Notes: a model not told the origin generated them from the letters alone. 22,796 nt of DNA from Synechococcales cyanobacterium PMM_0073 (GCA_949127695.1 CASBQH010000098.1:1-22796); one strand, 5' to 3'; numbered from the stretch's first letter, positions 7,934-16,031 are shown. Made by a program: numbers and translations.

Positions 7934-8130
7934 GTTAGAGAGCTAAGCGTGACATTGAACAATTCAAGTCTATCCTCGGGACTGCTTTGGAGCCATTTCA
8001 CGGCTTTGCGAAACTGCGCCGTGAAATGGCTCTGACTAGAATACCCAATCTGATACGCCACTTCTGCTGCCGAAAGCTGCATCACCGAGAGCAACACTTT
8101 TGGACGTTGCTGAATTAAGGTATGAACCAA
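7924..8130 (-). pseudogene. AraC-family regulator remnant (C-terminal helix-turn-helix only)
   Basis: The translation contains LLSVMQLSAAEVAYQIGYSS followed by QSHFTAQFRKAV. This is the second helix-turn-helix of AraC/XylS regulators, with the characteristic S-x-x-E-V-A-x-x-x-G-[FY]-x-[SD]-x-S-x-F-x-x-x-F-[KR]-[KR] spacing. The first helix-turn-helix and the whole sensory domain are missing. Upstream the frame becomes LGCPTSCLVHTLIQQR and then meets stops at 8200-8214, beside a transposase remnant. After FRKAV the expected G-x-[ST]-P-x-x-[YF]-R ending is replaced by unrelated residues, as if frameshifted. The only in-frame start is a TTG at 8130. It ends overlapping the start of the broken membrane-protein gene. 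I read this as a non-functional leftover. Confidence 0.65.
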
Positions 8131-8211
8131 GCAGGAAGTGGGACATCCCAGAATTTTAAGTAATGTAGTAGCAATCGAACCGAGCCCCTCAGCATTTCCG
8201 CTGACTCAGAA

Positions 8212-8456
8212 TCACAAATGTTCTGGATCATAGGCATCAGGAATCTGCTGGCCTGCCTGTCTGACCCAGGTTATGACAGGGGTGTAGGGGACTTACTTGA
8301 CCCGTTCGATGGCTCCAAACCCCATGCCATTAACATAGAGCTTCAGCCATTCCTGTTTCAGTTCATCACTGTAGCCTCTGGTTAGCTCATAGTGGTAACA
8401 CCGATGTAATTTTGTTCACCTTTTTTGATTCCATTCTTACAGATGTGAGTTGAGTG
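8212..8456 (-). pseudogene. IS1-family transposase remnant (N-terminal half, two frames, internal stop)
   Basis: No frame here is open for long, but the minus strand reads in pieces as an IS1-type transposase N-terminus. In one frame (from 8456) it gives HSTHICKNGIKKGEQNYI, matching the zinc-finger region that normally reads C-x-x-C...KNG-x-x-x-G-K-Q-x-Y-x-C. After a frameshift near 8400 it gives YHYELTRGYSDELKQEWLKL, then YVNGMGFGAIERVK, a TAA at 8295-8293, and VITWVRQAGQQIPDAYDPE, matching the family's helix-turn-helix and the start of the catalytic part. Most zinc-ligand cysteines and the whole DDE domain are gone. No terminal inverted repeats or target duplication could be placed. This is an old insertion-sequence scar next to the AraC remnant. 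Confidence 0.75.
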
Positions 8457-8512
8457 CTACAACCGACGAAGCTTGCCTGTTGCCGTTGTCAATAATTTGG
8501 GCTGATCAGCCT

Positions 8513-8770
8513 TTAAAGCTTGCGTTCATGCCGATACCAGGCAAAATTGCCCAGCAGCGTCAGCGTCAGGGCAATGCCGCCGCCCACCCCAGCCAGCATT
8601 GGATCGTAGCCGCCTCGGCTGAGATTTGTCATCCATAGCGCAGTCAGATCTGAAGCGACTAGCCAGTTGGCAATCAGCGGAAACAGATACATCAGCGCAG
8701 CGCCCACCAGCAGCCAGCCCAGCATAGAGACCAGCAGAAAAATTGTTTTGGCGGTCGATTGGCTGCCCAT
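8513..8770 (-). CDS. Small two-helix membrane protein, function unknown
   Basis: From ATG 8770 (preferred over the TTG six bases upstream) the product is 85 residues. It starts MGSQSTAKTIF, has a long hydrophobic stretch IFLLVSMLGWLLVGAALMY and then FPLIANWLV (about 10-40), a polar loop with NLSRGGYDPML, and a second helix (GVGGGIALTLTLLGNFAWY) ending in the basic tail RHERKL. The pattern predicts two or three membrane passes. I do not recognise the family. It is divergent from the SPFH gene, with a shared 167-base upstream region. No strong ribosome-binding site is visible. The regular membrane pattern and clean end make a real gene likely. Confidence 0.6.
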   Translation of the reverse strand: MGSQSTAKTIFLLVSMLGWLLVGAALMYLFPLIANWLVASDLTALWMTNLSRGGYDPMLAGVGGGIALTLTLLGNFAWYRHERKL

Positions 8771-8828
8771 GAGCAATTAAAAAAACGCTAAAGCTGAGAT
8801 TACCACAGACTGTTGGCCATGTTAGCCC

Positions 8829-8851
8829 TCATGTCAGCTCTCATGTCAGCT
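8829..8851. repeat. 12-bp tandem duplication (second copy 11 of 12)
   Basis: TCATGTCAGCTC at 8829-8840 is followed directly by TCATGTCAGCT at 8841-8851, in the divergent region upstream of the SPFH gene. Confidence 0.8.
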
Positions 8852-8937
8852 GGTCAGCGGTGGAGGCAGAGCGTCTAGCGAGTAGGATGAGAAAGGGGCA
8901 AGCCCTTTGTTTCAGTTTATTTTTTAAGGCAAACACC

Positions 8938-9768
8938 GTGAACAGTCGTCAAGCCAGCTGGCAAACCCCACTTCTCGTGGTAATTATCTCCATCCTCGCC
9001 GTCATCGGCCTCAGCTCCTATGTGATCATCAATCCAGGCGAAGCAGGAGTCTTGAGTATTCTGGGCAAAGCCAGAAATGGCGTTCTGTTGGAAGGTGCTC
9101 ATTTCAAGCCGCCGCTGGTTTCAAAGGTCGATTTTTATGACCTCACCGTCCAAAAGTTTGAAGTGCCCGCCCAAAGCTCCACCAAAGATCTACAGCAGCT
9201 TTCCGCCAGCTTTGCCATCAACTTTCGCCTAGATCCAATTCAAGTTGTGAATATTCGCCGCTCTCAGGGCACGTTACAGAACATTGTCTCAAAAATTATT
9301 GCCCCCCAAACCCAAGAATCCTTCAAAATTGCCGCTGCTCGCCGCACCGTCGAAGAAGCCATTACCAAACGCAACGAGCTGAAGCAAGACTTTGATGAAG
9401 CCCTTGGCCAACGCCTAGAGAAATACGGGATTATCGTGCTGGATACCAGCGTTGTAGACCTGGCATTCTCCACAGAATTCTCAAAAGCAGTCGAAGAAAA
9501 GCAAATCGCCGAACAGCGGGCTCAACGCGCCGTCTATATTGCCAGAGAAGCTGAACAGGAAGCCGAAGCCACCGTTAATCGCGCCAAAGGACAGGCCGAA
9601 GCCCAACGCCTGCTGCGCGAAACTCTCACCTCCGAGCTGTTGCAAAAGCAGGCGATTGAAAAGTGGGACGGCAAATTTCCCCAGGTGCTAGGCGGCAATG
9701 GAGCGGTGCCGTTTTTAAATCTAGATACCGCAAACTTCTCGACCGCCCGGTCGCAACCCGCCCCATAA
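8938..9768 (+). CDS. SPFH/prohibitin-like membrane protein
   Basis: From a GTG at 8938 the product is 276 residues, normal for prohibitins. It has an N-terminal membrane anchor (PLLVVIISILAVIGLSSYVI), then the SPFH/Band 7 domain starting INPGEAGVLSILGKARNGVL, with FEVPAQSSTKDLQQL and YGIIVLDTSVVDL. A long Ala/Glu-rich coiled coil follows (KAVEEKQIAEQRAQRAVYIA onward), ending in a Pro/Ala tail. Prohibitins form large ring or dome assemblies on membranes and in other bacteria and mitochondria bind FtsH-type proteases, though that link is not shown here. The frame is open to 8860, but AAGG at 8926-8929 lies eight bases before the GTG and the residues before it do not resemble the family, so GTG 8938 is chosen. 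Its last 48 bases overlap the end of the opposite glycosyltransferase gene. Confidence 0.88.
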   Translation: MNSRQASWQTPLLVVIISILAVIGLSSYVIINPGEAGVLSILGKARNGVLLEGAHFKPPLVSKVDFYDLTVQKFEVPAQSSTKDLQQLSASFAINFRLDPIQVVNIRRSQGTLQNIVSKIIAPQTQESFKIAAARRTVEEAITKRNELKQDFDEALGQRLEKYGIIVLDTSVVDLAFSTEFSKAVEEKQIAEQRAQRAVYIAREAEQEAEATVNRAKGQAEAQRLLRETLTSELLQKQAIEKWDGKFPQVLGGNGAVPFLNLDTANFSTARSQPAP

Positions 9769-10773
9769 TTGAGTTTGATCTAGCGCCCGCAGCAGATTCT
9801 GCTGAAAAGCCTGCTGATTTTGCTCATACCAGCGCCTTGCCCGCAGCCCTTTTGCCCGTTTTTCGGCCTCTGGGGTTTGCACCAGCTCCCAGATCTGCTG
9901 CTCAAATTGATCTGGGTCAAACTGAAACCGCTGGTCAAAATAGCCTTCCACCGCAGTGACTACACCCAGACCCACCAGATAGCCTCGATCTGGTGTCACC
10001 AGCTCGTTCATTGGCGGTGCATCGGTGGTAATCACGCAGGCTTGAGCGCTCATCGCCTCGACCATAAAATGGCCAAACCCTTCGGCTTGCGACAGGCAGA
10101 TTTGCAGGCCGATTTGATTTTGCAGCTGCTGAATTTGCGCGTCTGCCAGGTATTGGTTAAAAATCTGGAGATTGGCGCAGGTTTGGTAAGGCGTTAGGTT
10201 AAGGCCATGCGCCACCACCGTCAGCTTGGGCAGATCCGGATGGGCTTTCCAGAACTGCAAAATTTGTTGCGTGCCGCGCCTTTTGCCACTCTTGCCCGCC
10301 AGGTGAAAAAACTGGCTGTAGTCGGGGCAAGCATTGGGCAGCTGCCGATCTTGAGAGCTAAAGCCAATCTGCTGATAATGCGGCGTGATCTGGGCAAAAA
10401 TCTGCTCGGCGTAGTGGGTTTTACAAAGCACGGCGTCAATGGAGTCCAGCAGCGGCAGGTCAGCTTGAGCAAACAGCTCTTGATTGGGAATGAGCAGATT
10501 CACCTGAGCCAAGGGCAATAGCTCAGGCCGAATCACCTCCAGGAAAATATTCAGGTCAAATTTTTTCAGCCTGCTCGATAAATAGGCGCTAGAACGGCTA
10601 GAGATATTTTGAAAAATGCCCAGCTGCTTAAACCGGCCATGTTCAATCAGCTTGCAGTGATGCACCTGATAGCGCGAGGCGACTGCGGCTTCCAGAATGA
10701 GCGCATCTCGCTCTAGGCCAGTGATTTGGTCAGCGTAGACCTTATAAATTAGGTTGATTCGCGCCGCAGGCAT
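9721..10773 (-). CDS. Glycosyltransferase family 4-type (GT-B) protein
   Basis: From ATG 10773 the product is 350 residues (a TTG at 10800 would add nine). The N-terminal half starts ARINLIYKVY and has Rossmann-like strands (FDLNIFLEVI, VNLLIPNQELF, IDAVLCKTHYAEQIF). The C-terminal half carries LTVVAHGLNL and the donor-binding signature SQAEGFGHFMVEAMSAQACV, containing the E-x7-E pair of GT4-like retaining transferases, then ITTDAPPMNELV. It would transfer a sugar from a nucleotide donor in the cytoplasm. The acceptor is unknown, and no other polysaccharide genes are near. The last 48 bases, including the stop, are also the antisense of the SPFH gene end. A basic, Gly-rich C-terminus (GGLRPGGREVCGI) comes entirely from that overlap. 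Confidence 0.82.
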   Translation of the reverse strand: MPAARINLIYKVYADQITGLERDALILEAAVASRYQVHHCKLIEHGRFKQLGIFQNISSRSSAYLSSRLKKFDLNIFLEVIRPELLPLAQVNLLIPNQELFAQADLPLLDSIDAVLCKTHYAEQIFAQITPHYQQIGFSSQDRQLPNACPDYSQFFHLAGKSGKRRGTQQILQFWKAHPDLPKLTVVAHGLNLTPYQTCANLQIFNQYLADAQIQQLQNQIGLQICLSQAEGFGHFMVEAMSAQACVITTDAPPMNELVTPDRGYLVGLGVVTAVEGYFDQRFQFDPDQFEQQIWELVQTPEAEKRAKGLRARRWYEQNQQAFQQNLLRALDQTQLWGGLRPGGREVCGI

Positions 10774-10882
10774 CTCAGTTCGCTGAAGGTGTTTCCGCAA
10801 TCCAAGATGCCCATTTTTCGCGCTGAACCACCCCTAGCCTGAGCGGAGCAGGCTAAGCGCAATCGGGTGAGCGGTTGCCTGC

Positions 10883-12688
10883 TTATGCCGCTAATGCTGC
10901 GCTGATCCATTGCTGGATCGTAGAAACGACTTGATCGAGGGCGATTTCGGTGGATTCTTTGGTGGCTCGCTTCACCACCTCCACCTTGCCCTGTTGCAGC
11001 GAGCGCCCGGTGACGATGCGGTAAGGGATGCCGATCAGCTCTGCATCTTTGAACTTGACGCCCGCCCGCTCATCTCGATCATCTAGCAAGCTCTCGATGC
11101 CAACTTGATGCAGCGCCTGGTAAATCTGCTCAGCTGCCGCCATCTGCGCCGCATCGGCAATATTGGGCACTGTCACAATCACCTGATAAGGCGCAATCGC
11201 CACCGGCCAAATAATCCCGTCTTTGTCATAGGATTGCTCGACTGCCGCCTGCGCCAGCCGCGAGACGCCAATCCCATAGCAGCCCATCATCAGCGGCACT
11301 TCTTCGCCTTGCTCATTGGTGTAGGTAGCATTCAGCGCTTTAGAATATTTGTTGCCCAGCTGGAAAATATGGCCAATCTCAATGCCGCGTGCGCTTTGCA
11401 GGGTTTGCTGCTCGTCATGCAGCGCCCGGTCGCCAACGCTGGCTTTCCGCAGATCCAGCACCAGCTTGGGTAAGGGATATTGACTGCCCCAGTTGGCTCC
11501 CACCCCGTGAACACCTGCTTCGTTCGCACCTGTGACAAAATCTTCTAGCTCAGCCGCCGTCTGGTCGGCTAGCCGCAGAAACTGAGCGACCAGCGTTTTG
11601 GAAGGCCGAATGTAGCGATCAGCCAAGTCTGGGGCAATGTAGCCCAGCGGCAAGGGTTGAGCTGCCCGCTGGAGCGCTTCGGCGTCGGGCACTTTGAGGT
11701 CAATCACGGCAGTGGCCTTGTAGTCGCCCGCCAGCTTGGCCAGCTCGTTTTGCAGCTTCACCTCGTTCACATCCTGATCACCCCGAATGCTGACCAGCAC
11801 CAATAGCTCCATGCCGTTGTCATAGGTGACTTGGTAGAGGACGTTCTTGAGGATCTGAGTCGGCGAACAGTCGAGGAATTGGGCGAGGCTGGCAATAGTG
11901 GGCGTATTCGGCGTTTCGCGCTTTTCGTAGGTTTTGAACCCAGAAGGCACCGCATCCGCAGGCCGCGAAACGGCTTTTTCGACGTTGGCGGCATATTGGC
12001 CATCTTCGGTATAAAGCACCTGATCTTCGCCTGCTGCCGCCAGCACCATAAACTCCTGCGACCCGGAGCCGCCAATCGCGCCCGAATCGGCATCCACTGC
12101 CCGAAAGGCCAGCCCGCAGCGCCGCAGAATATTGTGGTAGGCATCGTGCATTTTGCCATAGGACAGCTTCATCCCGGCCTCGTCGATGTCAAACGAGTAG
12201 GCATCCTTCATGATGAACTCGCGCCCCCGCATCAGCCCAAACCGAGGCCGAATCTCGTCGCGGAACTTGGTCTGGATCTGGTAGAGGTTCAGGGGCAGCT
12301 GCCGATAGGAGCGGATCATGTCGCGCGCCACCGCCGTAATTACCTCTTCGTGGGTGGGCCCCAGCCCCAGCTCGCGCCCCTGCCTGTCGGTGAGGGCAAA
12401 CATGATGCCTTCGGCTTTGGTATAGGTCTCCCAGCGCCCCGACTCTTTCCACAGCTCAGAGGGCTGAAGCTGATTTAGCAGGCATTCTTGCGCCCCGGCA
12501 GCATTCATCTCTTCGCGCACAATCTCTGACACCTTTTGCAGCACCCGCCAGAGCAGGGGCAAATAGGCATAGAGTCCGCTGCCAATCCGCCGCATGTAGC
12601 CCGCCCGCAGCAGCAGCTTGTGGCTGGGAATCTCTGCCTCAGCTGGATCTTCGCGCAGGGTGACAAACAGCATTTGAGACAGACGCAT
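10883..12688 (-). CDS. proS: Prolyl-tRNA synthetase, bacterial type with editing insertion
   Basis: ProS charges tRNA-Pro with proline in the cytoplasm. The 601-residue product begins [20 protein letters not shown] as bacterial ProS does. It shows class II features: [12 protein letters not shown] in the motif 1 region, LGPTHEEVI (109-117), motif 2 [19 protein letters not shown] (140-158), and motif 3 GCYGIGVSR (469-477). Between motifs 2 and 3 lies the long INS editing insertion (about 225-405), which clears misacylated Ala-tRNA-Pro. A C-terminal anticodon-binding domain follows ([29 protein letters not shown]). GGGAG (12701-12697 on the minus strand) sits eight bases before ATG 12688. It lies downstream of nothing on its own strand and is probably transcribed alone or with the glycosyltransferase gene that follows 109 bases later. 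Confidence 0.98.
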   Translation of the reverse strand: MRLSQMLFVTLREDPAEAEIPSHKLLLRAGYMRRIGSGLYAYLPLLWRVLQKVSEIVREEMNAAGAQECLLNQLQPSELWKESGRWETYTKAEGIMFALTDRQGRELGLGPTHEEVITAVARDMIRSYRQLPLNLYQIQTKFRDEIRPRFGLMRGREFIMKDAYSFDIDEAGMKLSYGKMHDAYHNILRRCGLAFRAVDADSGAIGGSGSQEFMVLAAAGEDQVLYTEDGQYAANVEKAVSRPADAVPSGFKTYEKRETPNTPTIASLAQFLDCSPTQILKNVLYQVTYDNGMELLVLVSIRGDQDVNEVKLQNELAKLAGDYKATAVIDLKVPDAEALQRAAQPLPLGYIAPDLADRYIRPSKTLVAQFLRLADQTAAELEDFVTGANEAGVHGVGANWGSQYPLPKLVLDLRKASVGDRALHDEQQTLQSARGIEIGHIFQLGNKYSKALNATYTNEQGEEVPLMMGCYGIGVSRLAQAAVEQSYDKDGIIWPVAIAPYQVIVTVPNIADAAQMAAAEQIYQALHQVGIESLLDDRDERAGVKFKDAELIGIPYRIVTGRSLQQGKVEVVKRATKESTEIALDQVVSTIQQWISAALAA

Positions 12689-12769
12689 GGCCGGGGCTCC
12701 CTTTTCTCTAGTTCTCTTGCAAGTCCTCTCACAGGCCGGAGAGGCGGTTTCAACCTACAAGTTTAGCTT

Positions 12770-12817
12770 GCTCAGCCAACAGCCCAGCCACAAGCTCAGC
12801 CAAAAACCCAGCTAAAT
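12770..12817. repeat. Imperfect 24-bp tandem repeat between proS and the antiporter gene
   Basis: GCTCAGCCAACAGCCCAGCC plus ACAA (12770-12793) is followed by a similar GCTCAGCCAAAAACCCAGCT stretch (12794-12817). It lies in the divergent region that must hold both promoters. It has no clear hairpin. Confidence 0.65.
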
Positions 12818-12924
12818 ACTTTGACGAGTCAGGCGGTTAGCAGGGATGATGAGAGCTGCGGTAGGCTGGATTGCAGATTGAGGCAGGGGTTTACGGTACT
12901 TGTTGCAGTTGGGATGAAAAGACG

Positions 12925-14004
12925 ATGAGCTTCATGGTGATTTTTTTGCTGGTTTTGGGGCTGGTGCTGCTGGTGGCAGGAGCTGAGCTACTCGTGCGGG
13001 GCGCGTCCAATTTGGCGACGGTGGTGGGAATTTCGCCCTTAGTGATTGGCCTGACGATTGTGGCCTACGGCACCAGCGCCCCCGAAATGACGGTCAGCAC
13101 GATCACAGCGATGTCGGGTAATCCGGATATTGCCGTGGGCAACGTGGTCGGCAGCAATATCTTTAACGTGCTGTTTATCTTGGGGATTTCGGCCTGCGTT
13201 ACGCCCTTGATTGTGGCACAGCAGCTGATTCGGCTAGATGTACCGATTATGATTGGCGTTTCGGTTTTGGCTTTTGTGTTTGGCTTGGACGGCAAAATTA
13301 GCCGGGTGGATGGCATCATTTTATTTGGGCTAGCCATTCTCTATACGCTGTTTTTGATCTATCAGGGACGCAAAGAGGGAGCGCAAGCAGCAGGTCAGAC
13401 CTGTGATCTAGCCAGTCGTTCGCCAGGCAGGCTGCTGATTAATGTTGGCTATATTTTGATTGGCTTGGTGATGCTGGTGATTGGCTCGCGCTGGCTGGTA
13501 GACGGGGCTACGGCGATTGCCCGGTCGCTGGGCATGAATGAGCTGATCATTGGCCTAACCATTGTGGCGGCAGGCACTTCGCTGCCAGAGTTAGCAACTT
13601 CAGTGATGGCCAGCATCCGGGGCGAACGCGACATTGCAGTAGGCAACGTAGTGGGCAGCAATATCTTTAACATTCTGGCCGTGCTAGGCTTGGCCGGAAT
13701 CGTTGCGCCCAATGGTATAAATGTAGCTACTGAGGCAATTCAGTTTGATATTCCAGTGATGATCGCAGTCGCCTTCGCCTGCTTGCCCATCTTCCTGTCT
13801 GAAAACCTGATCGCCCGCTGGGAAGGGATCGTATTCGTCATCTACTACATTGCCTATACGGGCTATCTATTGCTCAATGCCAATCAAGATCCCAGCCTGC
13901 CGATCTATGGCACCGTCATGCTGTGGTTTGTGATTCCAATTACGGCGCTAACGCTCTTGATTACGGCAAGGCGAACGCTGCGCGCTAAAAAGCGAGTCAG
14001 CTAG
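12925..14004 (+). CDS. Calcium/sodium antiporter, CaCA superfamily (YrbG-like)
   Basis: From ATG 12925 the product is 359 residues, typical of bacterial K+-independent Na+/Ca2+ exchangers of the inner membrane. The family's two inverted alpha repeats are both intact and nearly identical in their cores. Repeat 1 has GISPLVIGLTIVAYGTSAPE and GNPDIAVGNVVGSNIFNVLF. Repeat 2 has GMNELIIGLTIVAAGTSLPE and GERDIAVGNVVGSNIFNILA. The glutamates of GTSAPE/GTSLPE and the asparagines of GSNIFN are the ion-binding residues of the family. About ten membrane helices are evident. The frame is open from 12871, but residues before MSFMVIFLL do not look like the family, so ATG 12925 is preferred. A weak purine run (GGGATGAAAAGA) precedes it. 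The ion (Ca2+, possibly other cations) is inferred from the family. Confidence 0.93.
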   Translation: MSFMVIFLLVLGLVLLVAGAELLVRGASNLATVVGISPLVIGLTIVAYGTSAPEMTVSTITAMSGNPDIAVGNVVGSNIFNVLFILGISACVTPLIVAQQLIRLDVPIMIGVSVLAFVFGLDGKISRVDGIILFGLAILYTLFLIYQGRKEGAQAAGQTCDLASRSPGRLLINVGYILIGLVMLVIGSRWLVDGATAIARSLGMNELIIGLTIVAAGTSLPELATSVMASIRGERDIAVGNVVGSNIFNILAVLGLAGIVAPNGINVATEAIQFDIPVMIAVAFACLPIFLSENLIARWEGIVFVIYYIAYTGYLLLNANQDPSLPIYGTVMLWFVIPITALTLLITARRTLRAKKRVS

Positions 14005-14035
14005 CTTGGCTGCTGCCCCAATTCCGACGAATTGC

Positions 14036-14145
14036 GTTGTAAGTTTGCCCATGCATTTCAGCCGCATCTTCGATAATGCCAGCAGCGGCGCGACATCTAC
14101 GGATAAGCCATAGATATGCACCAGCATAATTGCCTTAGTGGAAAT
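14036..14145 (-). pseudogene. DegT/DnrJ/EryC1 aminotransferase remnant with frameshifting deletion
   Basis: The minus strand reads ISTKAIMLVHIYGLSVDVAP then LLA (14145 to 14077), which is the characteristic TKAI-x-PVH-x-YG-x-P-x-D segment of PLP-dependent sugar aminotransferases. The frame then shifts, and from 14074 a second frame reads IEDAAEMHGQTYN (to 14036), which is the segment that normally follows a few residues later (the Asp contacts PLP). About seven codons plus one base are missing between the two. Everything before and after, including the PLP lysine, is gone. The remnant fills the 171-base gap between the converging antiporter gene and the 276-residue gene. Confidence 0.75.
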
Positions 14146-14175
14146 ACATGCATACGTGCCACCACAGTGTAACAA

Positions 14176-15006
14176 TTATTCAATCGTCGCTTCAGGTTCT
14201 GCTGACACTTCAGGTTCTGCAACGACTTCTATTGCTTCCGCTTCCGCTTCTAGATCATCGCCCTCTTCTAGATCATCCCCCATCGCCGCTACCCACTCCT
14301 GCACCAAGTCAGCCGCCCGGAAGGTGAAGTTGCCGCGCCAATGCTCGAAGGCTTCAACCTGCCGCATTTGCAGCACCATCGGCAGGCTAAGCCGATCGAG
14401 TTTGTCGGCGTGAATTAGCAGCTCCTCAATTTCGGGGTGAGTCCGATTAAACTGTTCGTCAAAAAAGTTTTGCAGGGCAGCTTCTTTGGCATCAGAGTCA
14501 TCCTCGCCATATTCAGCAGTAATCTTAGCCAGCTGCCGCTCGGTTTCGATGGCTAGACAGGGCACGTCATCGCGGTTAAAGAACGGATCGAGCGAGGGGT
14601 GAATGGTGCGGTTGGGCATTTCATCGACTGAGAAAATCCGGTTGACAACGCGCATTCGGGTTGGTGTGGCGGCATAGCGGTTGATCCGCTTCTCAAAAAA
14701 GTCGAGCGCATGGAGGGCGCGGCTCTGCGAGCGCAGATCTAGCAGCATTTCCGACTCGCTGGGAAAGGTGAAGTAGCCCAGAATCAGCGGTTTATCCGCT
14801 GGGCTGAGGCTGCTGTAGGGTTTGGTAAACCACAGCTTTTTCGCTTCGGCTTCAAACAGCCAGTTCCAGCGTTCGCCTTCTCGCTCCATGCATTTCAGCT
14901 TTTTCAGCGCGGCCTGCACCGTTTTTGGCTTCGAGACTTGATAATAGATTCGCACAGGTTGATAAAATTCGCCTGTTTTAACCGAAACGGGTTGTTTCTC
15001 AGCCAT
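14176..15006 (-). CDS. Conserved-looking hypothetical protein with acidic C-terminal tail
   Basis: The 276-residue product is soluble, with no signal or membrane segment. Residues 1-45 are basic and start MAEKQPVSVKTGEFYQPVRI. The middle (50-165) contains several aromatic-rich strands (GERWNWLFEAEAKKLWFTKP, LILGYFTFPS, MLLDLRSQSRALHALDFFEKRI). Residues 165-245 are helical (AALQNFFDEQFNRTHPEIEE, MVLQMRQVEAFEHW). The last 30 are an acidic low-complexity tail of Glu/Ala/Val. The GERW-x-W-x-F and K-x-LWFTKPYSSL segments look like conserved core, but I cannot tie them to a named family. The start at ATG 15006 follows GGCAGG, a weak ribosome-binding site. It is divergent from trhO. A well-formed housekeeping-like gene of unknown function. 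Confidence 0.72.
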   Translation of the reverse strand: MAEKQPVSVKTGEFYQPVRIYYQVSKPKTVQAALKKLKCMEREGERWNWLFEAEAKKLWFTKPYSSLSPADKPLILGYFTFPSESEMLLDLRSQSRALHALDFFEKRINRYAATPTRMRVVNRIFSVDEMPNRTIHPSLDPFFNRDDVPCLAIETERQLAKITAEYGEDDSDAKEAALQNFFDEQFNRTHPEIEELLIHADKLDRLSLPMVLQMRQVEAFEHWRGNFTFRAADLVQEWVAAMGDDLEEGDDLEAEAEAIEVVAEPEVSAEPEATIE

Positions 15007-15138
15007 TGCCTGCCGCCCTCTAACAATTTGAGACTTAGTGATCTGAGCATTTATCCTAGCTCTGAAGTGAGAAAACTGGAAAGCCTAAACCGTTAAACTC
15101 AGATATAGAGCCTGACCGAATCTGCCGATCTGTCCCCT

Positions 15139-16002
15139 ATGGCCTTGACCGTTGCGACTTTTTATAAATTTGTGCTGCTGCCCGACTGCACGGAACTCCA
15201 GCCTCGGCTGCTGGAATTTTGCCAGACGCAGCAGCTGTGCGGCACAATTTTGCTGGCGTTAGAAGGCATCAACGGCACAATCTCTGGCTCAGATCAGGCA
15301 GTTGAATCGCTGCTGGCTTACCTGCGGGCTGACCCAAGGCTAGCTGATTTGAGTGCCAAATATTCAGGCGCTGACCAAATGCCGTTTGAGCGGCTCAAAG
15401 TGAAGCTAAAGCCGGAAATTGTGACGCTGGGCAGACCGATTGACCCGAATCAAGTCGGCCAGTATGTGGAGCCTGCTGACTGGAACGCGCTGATTGCCGA
15501 CCCGGAGGTGCTGCTGATTGACGCTCGCAACCAGTATGAGGTGGCCATCGGCAGCTTTGAAGGAGCCGAAAACCCTGGCACAGATGCCTTCCGCGAATTT
15601 CCTGACTATGTGCAGCAGCTTGATCCAGCTCGGCATCAAAAAATTGCGATGTTTTGTACCGGGGGCATCCGCTGCGAAAAGGCTTCGGCCTATCTGCGGT
15701 CGCAGGGTTTTGAACAGGTCTATCACCTCAAGGGCGGCATCTTGAGATATTTGGAGCAGATCCCCGCTGCCGAAAGCCGCTGGCGCGGTGAATGCTTCCT
15801 GTTTGATCAGCGGGTGGCCATGCAGCAAGGCTTGAAGCCGGGAACGCATCAGAGCTGCTTGAGCTGCGGCCATCCGATCTCTGAAGCAGATCAGCAAAGC
15901 CCAGCATATGAGGCCGGGATCTCTTGCCCTCACTGCTTTGACAGCCTAACTGAGGCCAAACGACAGCGACAGCAGGCCAGAATGCAGGGCAGGCTGCATT
16001 AA
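15139..16002 (+). CDS. trhO: tRNA uridine(34) hydroxylase, rhodanese-like (TrhO/YceA)
   Basis: TrhO makes 5-hydroxyuridine at the wobble position of tRNAs in an oxygen-dependent reaction, the first step toward cmo5U/mo5U. The 287-residue product has the N-terminal UPF0176 domain ([27 protein letters not shown] at 34-51), a linker [16 protein letters not shown] (83-98), and a rhodanese domain with [11 protein letters not shown] and the catalytic loop [13 protein letters not shown] (catalytic Cys173). The C-terminus carries two CxxC pairs (C240/C243, C263/C266), common in this family and probably metal-binding. ATG 15139 matches the family start, though no Shine-Dalgarno sequence is visible. 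It converges on the 101-residue gene, sharing a hairpin between them. Confidence 0.94.
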   Translation: MALTVATFYKFVLLPDCTELQPRLLEFCQTQQLCGTILLALEGINGTISGSDQAVESLLAYLRADPRLADLSAKYSGADQMPFERLKVKLKPEIVTLGRPIDPNQVGQYVEPADWNALIADPEVLLIDARNQYEVAIGSFEGAENPGTDAFREFPDYVQQLDPARHQKIAMFCTGGIRCEKASAYLRSQGFEQVYHLKGGILRYLEQIPAAESRWRGECFLFDQRVAMQQGLKPGTHQSCLSCGHPISEADQQSPAYEAGISCPHCFDSLTEAKRQRQQARMQGRLH

Positions 16003-16031
16003 AACTCTAAAATAGAAAAGACGCAAAACCA

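Noticed and set aside
8168..8184. Minus-strand GGTTCGATTGC, resembling a tRNA or tmRNA T-loop
   Set aside because: No complementary stem around the loop and no other tRNA parts; probably chance within the relic region.
11831..12478. Plus-strand frame of 215 codons opposite proS
   Set aside because: Antisense shadow of proS; no recognisable domain.
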